Shown here: positions 10,812-20,861 of the stretch, piece after piece
Layout: each line of letters opens with the position of its first letter
Position numbering within the stretch: the stretch's first letter is position 1
NCBI GenBank assembly: GCA_014529385.2
Contig: CM043954.1
Span: 98,230,747-98,294,746, forward strand
Origin: Adiantum capillus-veneris
Lineage: Eukaryota; Streptophyta; Polypodiopsida; Polypodiales; Pteridaceae
Direction of reading: 5' to 3'
DNA length: 64,000 nucleotides
The notes under the pieces: model-generated
What the model was told of the DNA's origin: nothing
The model's database searches: none
The model's input: only the letters and a program-made list of their open reading frames with translations
Made by a program: the position numbers and the translations under genes

Positions 10812-11290
10812 AGTGGCTAGGGGTGGGTAGGAGCGAGGGTAGGGGTGGGTAGGAGCGAGGGGGGAGAGGGGGTAGGGGTGGGTAGGAGAGAGGGTAGGGG
10901 GTGGGTAGGAGAGAGGGTAGGGGTGGGTAGGAGCAAGGGGGGAGAGGGGGTGGCTAGGGGCGAGGGGGAAGTAGGGGTTGGATAGGGGGGAGGGGAGATA
11001 GGGGGTGGGTAGGGGCGATGGAGGGTGGGCTTGGGGTGGGTAGGGACGAGAGGGGGAGTACCTTGTGAACTCACAGAAGAGCTACAAGATGACCAGGCTA
11101 ACATCAAAGCGTGCCTAAACTCTCGAATGACAGCTATATTGACCTCCTTGAGCATAGTTGTGAAGATTTCTCTAAGCTCGAGTGTCCCCATTTGGCCCCT
11201 CTATCCCCCAATCCCTACCCACCCCCTATCTCCCTATCACCTATGCTCTCCCCCTCGCCCCTACCCACCTCTCCCCGTCTCTCTCTCTCA
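10812..11290. repeat. G-rich minisatellite (GTAGGGGYGAGGG-type) and C-rich flank
   Basis: Degenerate 10-14-bp units such as GGGTGGGTAGGAGCGAGGG fill 10812-11060; similar C-strand units (CCCCTACCCACC) lie at 11200-11280. Runs of G make G-quadruplex formation plausible. The 151- and 124-codon open stretches that cross this region are translations of repeat and are not genes. Confidence 0.8.
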
Positions 11291-12375
11291 CCTCTTGAAG
11301 AGGAGCACAATGAGAGAGATCCAGCAACAGCGGAAGATTACAGATTACTTTCAGTCACAAACAGAGGAGTCCGAGCAGCCCCAACAACATAACAACACTA
11401 GAGGCACCACAAGCATATTGCTTGATCAAGCGATAGAGTTGGGGCGGTCCCGTCGCCCACGGATGAGGGGGCCCTCTTGACATCGACGCAGATTGCGAAA
11501 GAGGATCCATACCATTGTAGCAGGCTACAGTGTCACTTTCACAAGACACAGTTACAGTTAGTACAGTTGGTCTAGTTGGTCTGGTCTATTCACACTGGAC
11601 GGACACTCTGGGCAGTGACACGTGGCAGGGATACGGATGGTGGCCTAGTGGCCACATGCCTAGTGGACATGTGGCCAGGTCACACTTAGCTGGCTGACAT
11701 TTATGGACCGTTGGTGGCTCTGTATGACGGTATCTATGAGTAGTAGCCGTTGGGTCATTATCATCATCTTCCATATATGGTCCAGTCGTCGTCGTCTAGA
11801 GTAGTGAGTCTTACACAGAGCACTGCTTCACCATCCTTGCACATCTGAGCCTCGACACCCCATTTGTACCTGTGAGTCCCGGGCTGGAGCTGAGTGTGTT
11901 GCCAAGCCAGAGTCTGTACATGGTTCTTTGAGCTAGTCGAGTCCACATGTTTTGGTCCACTGTTGTGTCTCTGTTGTTATCCATTGTTTCTGTTTGAGAG
12001 AGTTTTTATTTGTTTGAGTGAGATTGTCACGCACATTGCACTGAGGGGCACCCACACTGTAGAGAGCACGACACATTATCCGCGCTACAACCATACTGTC
12101 ACAACATAGGAGCCATCCTGACAGAGTGCCTACCTTGGAGGACATTGAATCTATATATGTATATGATGCCTCGACTGTCAGAGAGCTCCATTGTATTAGC
12201 TCACCCTTTGTATTCCCCTTGTATCAGCTTTCACCCCACCCCTACCCACTATTTTCTTTTCGGTTCTTTCTTCTTTTTGTACCCAGATCTCGTATTAGAT
12301 TCACCACATGTAACCTTTTGGTCTCATAGGTCATTTTGGCCTTTTTGAAGACGTTAATACTACATTTCATTTCAT
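11291..12375 (+). pseudogene. LINE ORF2 C-terminal fragment and 3' UTR (copy 2), split by a solo LTR
   Basis: Coding remains at 11310-11515 include the PIP-box-like peptide QRKITDYF (11328-11351) and the basic tail LGRSRRPRMRG, which matches the ORF2 C-termini of the other LINEs. A solo LTR (11516-12089) interrupts it. The 3' UTR resumes at 12095 and ends with the conserved LINE terminus (TTTGGTCTCATAGGTCATT, then AAGACGTTAAT, then ATTTC repeats) near 12375. The sequence diverges clearly from copies 1 and 8, so this is an older copy or a related subfamily. Confidence 0.8.
11516..12089 (+). mobile_element. Solo LTR (574 bp) with ACCAT target duplication
   Basis: It begins TGTAGCAGGCTACAGTGTC and ends CGCGCTACA, so it has TG...CA termini with TGTAGC/GCTACA inverted ends. 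The flanks are identical 5-bp repeats ACCAT at 11511-11515 and 12090-12094, as expected after LTR-LTR recombination removed the internal part. It belongs to the same LTR family as 6156-6712 (-), 25886-26462, 31445-31605 and 58803-59235. Confidence 0.92.
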
Positions 12376-12682
12376 TTCATTTCTCTCTCTGCAAGACGCC
12401 CAACCAGAGTACTGACCATGGAGGAGGTTGCTGAGATTCGACAGCGACTGATGAGAGATTTCATCTGAAGCCCCCCTCCCCCCTGTATCTCGTCTCAATC
12501 CCGAATCAACTTAAGATTTATTTCCTTTCTCCTCAGTGTTTTATTGTTAGTTCTTTGTAACTTTGTAATTTCCGTACTCAGCCATGATATCAGATTCACC
12601 AATTGTAACTTTTTGGTCTCATAGGTCATTTTGGCCTTTCGAAGACGTTAAGATAACATTTCATTTCATTTCATTTTCATTT

Positions 12683-12733
<51 letters not shown>

Positions 12734-12894
12734 CTTTCGGGTCTCATAGGTCACTATGGCCTTTTGAAGACGTTAATATAACCTTTCATTTCATTTCATT
12801 TCTCTCTTTGTATCAGATCCACCACATTGTAACTTTCTGGTCGTATAGGTCACTTTGGCCTTTTGAAGATGTTAATATAACATTTTATTTCATT

Positions 12895-12935
<41 letters not shown>
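12376..12935 (+). repeat. Tandem free-standing LINE 3'-end modules with (CT)n and (GT)n tracts
   Basis: Three short modules carry the LINE terminus: a GGTCTCATAGGTCA-type box (at 12838 GGTCGTATAGGTCA), TTTTGGCCTTT or TTTGGCCTTTT, GAAGACGTTAA (GAAGATGTTAA in the third) and ATTTC repeats. They end near 12675, 12800 and 12897. They are separated by (CT)n/(GT)n at about 12683-12730 and (CT)n at 12898-12934. Only the first has about 200 bp of extra upstream sequence. They look like severely 5'-truncated LINE insertions, each landing in a pyrimidine tract. Confidence 0.8.
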
Positions 12936-12939
<4 letters not shown>

Positions 12940-14955
12940 TATACGGTTCTTGGACAGAAACCCCTTCCAAACCCTACCAAGCCTTGCCCAGCTACGAGCA
13001 CTTTCTTTACACCTGAGATGGTACAGAGGGCCATCGTTAGGATGAGGACCGGGAAGGCATATGATCATGACGGTCTAGTAGCGGAGCACTTTCTACATGC
13101 CAAGGATATGCTGATGGAGGTTCTCACAGTGTTGTTCAATCGTGCCATGTGTGAGGGATTACCTGAGACTTGGAGGTTGTTCAACATTGTGCCCATCTTC
13201 AAGGCTGGTGACCCTATAGAGCCTGGGAACTACCACACTATTATGGTTGGACACACATTGGCACGGTTGTATGCATCTATTCTGGGGCAACACTTGAGTA
13301 ATTGGGCAGAGGGCGAGGGTGTACGAGCAAAGGGTCAAGCCGGCTTCAGGAGGGGTTTCTCCACTCTTGATCATATTCTGACACTCAGGGCCATCATTGA
13401 GGAGGGTAGATCACATGGGAGATGGATCTATTGTAGCTTTGTGGATTTTCGCAAAGCATTTGACATGGTACCAAGAGCTCGATTGATGCGCAAACTACAG
13501 GAGATGGGGGTGCCCATAGAGGTGATTTGGGGGATTATGGATTTGTACAGATCAGAGATGGGACATGTACGCACTCCAATAGTAGTTCACTCTACTATTG
13601 GACTGAAACAGGGCTGCCCAATGTCTCCTACTCTATTTGGTATGTATGTTGATGAGGTGTCTGATTACATTGACAGAGAGGGTGACAGGGGTGCCCAGCT
13701 GGCAGGGACGTGGATCCCATTGTTGCTATATGCTGATGATATTGTGCTGATATCTGACTCACCAGAAGGTATGCAACGACATTTGGATGCACTACGCAGT
13801 GTTGCAGAGGATAGTGGATTGTGTGCAAACCTAGGTAAAACCAAGGTTATGGTGTTTAACACCACACCGCAATGGGTCAGGAGATCAGTACCTACTTTCA
13901 AATATAGTTAGGAGATTGTGGAGTATACAGATGCATACACTTTACCTGGGGGTAGTCTTTACTGGGCCGAGATTTTCTTTGAGAAGAGCAGCAGAGACTC
14001 GACTAACTAGAGCTAGTGCGGCTCTTGGAGGAATGGAGAGGATGTGTTCGCAGGTTCATTTCCAAGAACCTAGGACAAAGTTATGGCTCTTTGATACTTT
14101 GGTTGCCTCTACTATGTTATATGGGGTGCAGGTTTGGGGACCTGCTGTAGGCCAGGATGGTTGGAGGCGTATGGAGAAGCCCCTGATATCTATGATCTCT
14201 CGGCTGATTAGAGCCAAGGCTTCCGTACCGCATGATATCATTCGAGCGGAATTAGCTGCCCCCCCCCCTATGGAGATTGAGGCGCTTACTAGATCAGTCT
14301 CCTTTGTACACAGTTTTTGGGATACTACCAGAGATAGATATGCCAGGGTGGCTCTAGAGTCCTCCAGACAATTAGCTCTTAATGGGGATACATCATGCTG
14401 GTATGCGCAGATGGCATCATGCTTTCAGACACATGGTTTCACCATGGACAGGTTGTCACCTTTTCAATACTCTCTACAGGCACCCCTGAGGTCTTTGACG
14501 CGGGTAGAGATTAATAGACTCATTCGTCAGGATCTAATCCAGCTGGACAAGAGGAGGACATGGATAGAGCCGATACAAGAGTTGGGCACAAAGATGGCTT
14601 TCTATAGAGAGCATCTTCTCCACCTCACAGGGGATGGGTTTGTGATTCAACCGGTCTTGGGCTATATCTACTTGAGTTACACAGGCATAGAGAAACTTTA
14701 CTGAGGAGAGATGAAGAGAGACAACCCCAGAGACAGATCAGATTTCTTTACACTAGAAGTTATACACCCAGAAGAACAGACAGAGGAGCAACCAACAGTG
14801 GAGAGGTCTGCCCGCACTACTGGCATTCTCATAGACCAAGCATTGGAGCTAGGGAGATCTAGACGACCCCCATGGAGAAGAGGAGCTAGACAGTTTCGAA
14901 GGAGACTATAGCAAAGGATTCGAGCCATACTTTTTCGTCGTCCAGAATGCAAATG
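12936..14955 (+). pseudogene. LINE ORF2 fragment (RT to C-terminus, copy 3)
   Basis: The RT motifs FVDFRKAFD, GLKQGCPMSP and LLYADDIV (near 13725-13750) are intact. Lesions: a TAG near 13909 after TFKYS, a frameshift near 13940 (TYLGVV altered), deletion of roughly 280 bp between the FVIQP and LGLYLLEL regions near 14653 that removes the CCHC finger, and a 2-nt deletion near 14740 that turns the PIP-box coding sequence into RDRSDFF. The basic C-terminal tail is still readable to about 14955. The open frame upstream of 12936 is translation of (GT)n/(CT)n and is not part of the gene. Confidence 0.88.
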
Positions 14956-15212
14956 AAGATGGATCTCTATGAAGATGGATCTCTACTTCCTTCCTATATT
15001 GCCTACACATTGTACTGCTTAGTTCACACATTTCACGCCTTTCACCTTTCACACCTATCAGCTTAGTTTAGGGTTCCGCAGTATTTATATCTTGTTATCC
15101 TAGTTTAATTTATTTTGTTAATCTGACTTTGTATCAGATACACCGCATTGTAACTTTCTGGTCTCATAGGTCACTTTGGCCTTTTGAAGACGTGAATATA
15201 ACATTTCATTTC

Positions 15213-15216
<4 letters not shown>
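12936..15216 (+). mobile_element. L1-like LINE copy 3, 5' truncated
   Basis: The copy starts abruptly in the endonuclease-RT linker (TTATATACGGTTCTTGG) directly after (CT)n and ends in the conserved 3' terminus at 15150-15216, followed by a new (CT)n tract. It is colinear with copy 1 except for the lesions listed under its ORF2. Confidence 0.9.
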
Positions 15217-15284
<68 letters not shown>

Positions 15285-15342
15285 GTAACTTTCTGGTCTC
15301 ATAGGTCACTTTGGCCTTTTGAAGACGTTAATATAACATTTC

Positions 15343-15385
<43 letters not shown>

Positions 15386-15479
15386 CCTGCCCCTGCCCCT
15401 CCGCGCCATCTCTCTCTCGCTGCCTTGCTGCCCTTGCCCCTCGCGCTCCCTGCAACCCCCCCCTCCTCAGTCTATCGCG

Positions 15480-15512
<33 letters not shown>

Positions 15513-15666
15513 TTTTCTAATTTAATTTAATTTAACGTATCTTTATCTTTTTCTCTCTCGTCCATACTCTATTGCATTTTTTCTTTTCTTTCATTTTTCA
15601 TTTTTCTTTCTATCTCTCTCTCTCTCTCTCTCCCCCCCCTACCCCCCCCCCCCCCCCCCCGTACAG

Positions 15667-15752
<86 letters not shown>
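15217..15752. repeat. (CT)n blocks, one LINE 3'-end module, and poly-C tracts
   Basis: (CT)n lies at 15217-15281, 15347-15381, 15612-15632 and 15668-15752. A lone LINE 3'-end module (CTGGTCTCATAGGTCACTT to ATTTC) lies at 15282-15346. Poly-C runs lie at 15480-15512 (33 C) and about 15642-15660 (19 C). No coding sequence is present; predicted serine/leucine or arginine/glutamate peptides here are microsatellite artefacts. Confidence 0.9.
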
Positions 15753-15755
<3 letters not shown>

Positions 15756-16027
15756 CTTTTCAGTAGGCACGCATTATTCTCCACGGCTGCGTGCGGCATT
15801 GGGCGATCTAACATAAGCTTCATACGTAGACGATCAGGCTTCTAACCGCCTTCTGACTGGCAGCTTAATCACAGCTCCGGGGCTGCAGCAACGAAGAGGG
15901 AGCAGAAGCTGGCGGTCAGATACGGAGGCGAAAACAATGCAGACAGAGAAATCATACGTGTAGACGGAGGCAAGAGCGTACGGGCGGCATCATCCACTCA
16001 GGATTCAACGGAAATTCTGCGTGCGAA

Positions 16028-16525
16028 ATGGTAAGTGAGCCCGAGACATCTCTTGAACGACAAAACATGGAAACAATCTCCCCTGCACAGGACACGGAAG
16101 CCGTCAATGTCTCACCTGTTTGCAAGTCGCGAGCAAAGAAAACCTTCATGCTCACGAACAAGCGGATGGCGCAGATGGAGAGGGAAATGAAGGAGTGGAA
16201 AACAGAGATGGAAGGATGGTGGAAGGAGAAGGCCAACCTCCTTCAGATGGTCTTCAATGAAGGCGCATAGTGGAAGAAGGAGAAAGAGAGCCTTAACGCA
16301 GAAATACAGACACTCAAAGAAGAAGTCTTAGCCCTCAAACAAAATAACCCAAACGCCGAGATACGGACACTCAAAAATGAAGTCCCAGCCCTTAAAAAGG
16401 AGCTTGCCGATAGAGTAAGCAGTGGGCTGGAGGAAGGTGAATCTCAGTCCTCAGTAATAGATGAAATCAAGGAAATCAAGGAACAGGTAAGGATGATCAT
16501 AGAGGAAGAGAAACTGAGTGTGGCA
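16028..16525 (+). pseudogene. LINE ORF1 N-terminal coiled-coil part (copy 4)
   Basis: ORF1 proteins of L1-type LINEs are RNA-binding trimers held by a coiled coil. Here an ATG at 16028 opens a lysine/glutamate-rich heptad-like stretch (KRMAQMEREMKEWKTEMEGW and onwards), with a TAG at 16268 and continuation in the same frame to about 16525. The RNA-binding domain is missing, because the sequence jumps straight into ORF2 endonuclease (GELGLDRCSDD). The identification rests on coiled-coil character, position before ORF2 and comparison with the better-preserved ORF1 at 19983. Confidence 0.65.
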
Positions 16526-19252
16526 AAAACGTGGGTGAGCTGGGACTGGACAGATGCTCAGATGATAGAGAGCAGACGGAGTATGGAAGATACCTCATGG
16601 AAATGATGACTACACATGGATTAGCCATACTTAATGGCTTACAGCGATTTCCCGAAGCAGCCGGTTTCACATGCTTTCCACACAGACATGGGGCCAGTAC
16701 AGTGGATTATGTTATGACACAACCAAGCTTTGTCCCCTGCATTCAGGATTTCACAGTGGGAGCCAGGCCAGTGGGCATAGCAGTAGATCATGCTCTATTG
16801 ACACTGTCTGTTAAATTTCAGTATAGTACAACCCAGACACCAGGAGGCAGGTCACACACCCGCTATACATTTACACCAGAGACTGATTTCGTTTATACAG
16901 AGGAAATTTGGGACCGTCTACTGGAAGGCACAGCTCGCACAAATAGTACAGGCCTCTTAGTGGAGGAGTGCACCGATATACTGACTGAGACACTGCATGG
17001 GGCTGCATCAGTGGCATACCCACACACTCAGCCTAAGAGACGACATTCTGGGAGCATGCCCCAGAATAGTTGGTATGATGAGGAATGTAGAGAGATGAGA
17101 GCCCAGCTTCAGAGGGATCTTCTGTTAGGAGTCATCACTTACAAACAGTCTCGGATTGCTTTCCGACGCCTTGTGCGACGGAAGAAGCGAGCTTACCTAG
17201 CTTAGATGGAGCGAGACTTATATCAGATGTTCTTGAGTAGGGACTCAGGAGAAGCATGGCGACTATTCCATGAGCACTCTCCTACCCCAGTGATTACTTC
17301 ACCTGATGTGTGGGGCCAATATGCGACATCATTATATACGGTTCCGGGACAGGAATCCCTTCCAGACCCTACCAAGCCTTGCCCAGCTACGAGCACTTTC
17401 TTTACACTTGAGATGGTACGAAGGGCCATCGACAGGATCTATTGTAGCTTTGTGGATTTTCGCAAAGCATTTGACATGGTACCAAGGGCTCGATTGATGC
17501 GCAGACTGCAAGAGATGGGGGTGCCCATAGAGGTAATTTGGGGGATAATGGCTTTGTACAGATTAGTGGTGGGACATGTACGCACTCCAGAAGGGGTATG
17601 TGATTTAGTTCACTCTACTATTGGAGTGAAACAGGGTTGCCCATTGTCTCCTAGTCTATTTGGTATGTATGTGGATGAGGTGTCTGATTACATTGACAGA
17701 AAGGGTGACAGGGGTGCCCAACTGGCAGGGACGTGGATCCCATTGTTGCTTTATGCTGATGATATTGTATTGATATTTGACTCACCAGAAGGTATGCAAC
17801 GACATTTGGACGCACTACGCAGTTTTGCAGAGGATAGTGGACTGGGTGTAAACCTAGGTAAAACAAAGGTTATGGTGTTTAACACCACACCGCAATGGGT
17901 CAGGAGATCAGTACCTACTTTCAAATATGGTAAAGAGATTGTGGAGTATATAGATGCATACACTTACCTGGGGGTAGTCTTCACTGGGCCGAGATTTTCT
18001 TTGAGAAGAGCAGCAGAGACTAGACTAACTAGAGCCGGTGCGGCTCTGGGAGGAATGGAGAGGATGTGTTCACAGGTTCAGTTCCAGGAAACTAGGAAAA
18101 AGTTATGGCTCTTTGATACTTTGGTTGCCTCTACTATGTTATATGGGGTGTAGGTTTGGGGACCTTCTATAGGCCAGGATGGGTGGAGGCGTATGGAGAA
18201 GCCCCTGGTATCTATGATCTCTTGGCTGATTAGAGCCAAGGTTTCTGTACCGCATGATATCATTCGAGCGGAATTAGCTGCCCCCCCTATGGAGATTGAG
18301 GAGCTCACAAGATCAGTCTCCTTTGTACACAGTCTGTGGGATACTACCAGAGACAAGATATGCCAGGGTGGCTCTAGAGTCCTCCAGACAATTAGCTCTT
18401 AACGGGGATACATCATGCTGGTATGCTCAGATGACATCATGGTTTCAGACACATGGTTTCACCATGGACAGGTTGCCTCCTTTTCAATACTCTCTTCAGG
18501 CACCCTTGAGGTCTCTGACACGGGTAGAGATTAATAGACTCATCCGCCAGGATTTGATCCAGCTGGACACGAGGAGAACATGGATAGAGCCGTTACAAGA
18601 GTTGGGCACAAAGATGGCTTTCTATAGAGAGCATCTTCTCCACCTCACGGGGGATGGGTTTGTAATTCAACCTAGCTATATGGACACGCATCTTTCGCAT
18701 GGTTTGCGTTGTGCCATTGGCCAGATACGCACGTCCTCACATCAGCTCGAGATTGAGACTGGCAGATTCAGAGGGACACCAGCAAATAACAGATTATGCC
18801 GCTTATGCCATCTACAGCCAGAGACAGAAGTACATTACATATGTCATTGCACAGTGTACTATGAGATATGAGGTCGTTTTCACTGTCTATTCAGAGAAGG
18901 TTTTGGGCCTGTATCTAGGGTCATGAGTTATGAGGATCAAAGATGTCTTGGGCTTTATCTACTTGAGTTACACAAGCATAGAGAAACCTTACTGAGGAGA
19001 GGTGAAGAGAGACATCCCCAGAGACAGATCACAGATTTCTTTACACTAGATACTGTACACCCAGAAGAACAGACAGAGGAGCAACCAACGACGGTGGAGA
19101 GGTCTACCTGCACTACTAGCATTCTCATAGACCGAGCATTGGAGCTAGGGAGATCTAGACGACCCCGAGGGAGGAGAGGAGCTACACAATTTCGAAGGAG
19201 GCTATGGCAAAGGATTCAAGCCATACTCTTTCGTCGCCCAGAGTGCAGATGA
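16526..19252 (+). pseudogene. LINE ORF2 with internal deletion (copy 4)
   Basis: Endonuclease C-terminal motifs (STVDYVM, VDHALL) lead to the linker. A TAG lies at 17203, and an in-frame deletion of about 115 codons near 17432 joins RRAIDR directly to IYCSFVDFRKAFD, which removes the RT fingers. The active site LLYADDIV remains near 17750-17775. Further lesions are a TAG near 18151, a 1-nt insertion near 18355 and a TGA near 18869 within the zinc-finger region (CRLC...H...C). The PIP-box-like peptide QRQITDFF is at 19019-19042 and the basic tail ends at a TGA near 19252. The copy is inactive but informative for the C-terminus. Confidence 0.9.
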
Positions 19253-19439
19253 AGATGGATCTCTACTCCCCTCCCATATTGTCTTCACATTGTACTGCTT
19301 AGTTTAGGATCCCGCAGTATTTATATTTTGTTATCCTAGTTTAATGTATTTTGTTAATCTGACTTTGTATCAGATACACTGCATTGTAACTTTCTGGTCT
19401 CATAGGTCACTTTGGCCTTTTGCAGACGTTAATATAACA

Positions 19440-19446
<7 letters not shown>

Positions 19447-19495
<49 letters not shown>

Positions 19496-19615
19496 AAAGT
19501 CCAACATTAAGGAAAGAGACGAACTGTGAGGATGGCCGTCAAAACAAATGCTGCTGCTCCAGCCTTTGCGCCTGCCTTCGCCCCTTCTATTCTACCATAC
19601 ATGAATAGTTTGCAA

Positions 19616-19667
<52 letters not shown>

Positions 19668-19796
19668 CACCCGCGCCATCTAACCAGCTCTGCTGAACCC
19701 ACGCCACCCTCTCGCTGCCCTACCTGCGCCACCTAACCAGCTCTGCTGAACCCACACCTCTGTTGCCCTGCCGTACAACCTTGCCGTACACACCCC

Positions 19797-19828
<32 letters not shown>

Positions 19829-19982
19829 CCAGCCCTACCCTCAGACTGCATTGCTCTCTGCCGTACAGCCCCACAACCCCCCCTCTTCCCCCCCCCCCCC
19901 CCCCCCCCCCCCCCCACACAGGTATGAGGTTCAACATTTGGTGACCCACACGAGCGCCCCTCCTTCACTCCACCCTCCCATC
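19447..19982. repeat. (CT)n blocks, poly-C tracts and LINE copy 5 leader
   Basis: (CT)n lies at 19447-19492 and 19620-19665. Between them are 127 bp of unassigned sequence. Two near-repeats of a CTAACCAGCTCTGCTGAACCC unit (19679 and 19734) lead to poly-C tracts at 19798-19827 (30 C) and 19888-19915 (28 C). Poly-C directly before ORF1 also occurs upstream of copy 4. Confidence 0.85.
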
Positions 19983-20855
19983 ATGGAACCCCTTGGTAAG
20001 AGGGAGGTGGAGGAAATGATAGCTCGGGCCATCTCCCAGGTCAAGAAGGAGGCCGACAAAGCACTCAACACAGAGATGCGCAAGTTGTCGGACAAAATTA
20101 AGCAATTGGAAGAGGAGAGGAAGCAAACGGAGGAGCAGATTAAAGTTCTCACTGCAGAAAGGGATGCATGGAAGATAGCACACGCTGAAATTCAGCAGGA
20201 GTTCACTAGAGAGCTTCACCGCATACAAGAGGACATACATCATATGAGAGGGGTAGCACGAGAAGAAGGTGAAATCTCCCAAATAGAGGAACTCAAAGGA
20301 CTGAAAAAAGAGTGCATAGCGGAGCTCAAGGAAGACATGATACAGGAATTAGATGCAAAGCAAGGGAATTGGATCGAGGTAGTAAAGAAAAACATCAAGA
20401 AAGAAGTGCGGGAAGAGAATGCGAAAGAAGATGTGATAAGGGTTCAGGACACACTGGAAGAGGAGAAGCTACGTTATGGACGCAGGATAAACGTGCGTAT
20501 TACTGGACTCCCAGAAGGGGCTTCACCCGAATCAGATGTGCAGGAGTTTTGTCGGAGCATGGGATACATGACCATGCCATTCACACGGGTCTAGAGGGAA
20601 GGGAAAGATGCAACTAGATCTAGAGCTCTTATTTTACAGATGCAGTCTTAGGACGACAGAGTTGCTTTCTTTCGAAAGCGAGCCATTCTACGTGGGCGGC
20701 CCGGTGAGACCATATATATGGATGAGGACTTGACCAGGATGCAGATTGAGCATAGGAGAGCATGCATGCCCCAGATTCTACAGGCCAGGAGGGAGGGCAG
20801 AAAGGCCTTCTACCGTGATGGTAGGGTCTTTATCGATGGTCGCCCTACTAAATAG
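19983..20855 (+). pseudogene. LINE ORF1: coiled coil plus L1-type RNA-binding domain (copy 5)
   Basis: An ATG at 19983 (MEPLGKREVEEM) opens a long charged coiled coil up to about 20460. The motif RRINVRITGLPEG (near 20480-20518) is the start of the RRM-like domain typical of L1 ORF1 proteins. After a frame break near 20594 the C-terminal part continues (RVAFFRKRAILRGRPGE, then QARREGRKAFYRDGRVF), which resembles the L1 ORF1 C-terminal domain, and ends at a TAG at 20853. ORF2 begins only a few bases later. Family resemblance is by motif and order; I ran no alignment. Confidence 0.75.
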
Positions 20856-20861
20856 GGCCAC

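Larger units (their letters stand above)
15753..19446 (+). mobile_element. L1-like LINE copy 4 with ORF1 and internally deleted ORF2
   Basis: This is one of two copies that retain a 5' region. A leader at 15753-16027 follows (CT)n and poly-C; then come ORF1 coding sequence (16028-16525) and ORF2 (16526-19252), and the 3' UTR ends with the conserved terminus near 19446 before (CT)n. The ORF1-to-ORF2 junction near 16525 removes the second half of ORF1 and the start of the endonuclease. Confidence 0.88.

Noticed and set aside
12700-12935. N-terminal extension of the ORF starting at 12700
   Set aside because: The first 80 codons come from (GT)n, LINE tails and (CT)n. True LINE coding sequence begins at about 12936.
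15217-15346. CRISPR-like alternation of repeat and spacer
   Set aside because: The repeats are LINE 3' ends and dinucleotide tracts in a eukaryotic genome; no regular spacer length, no cas genes.
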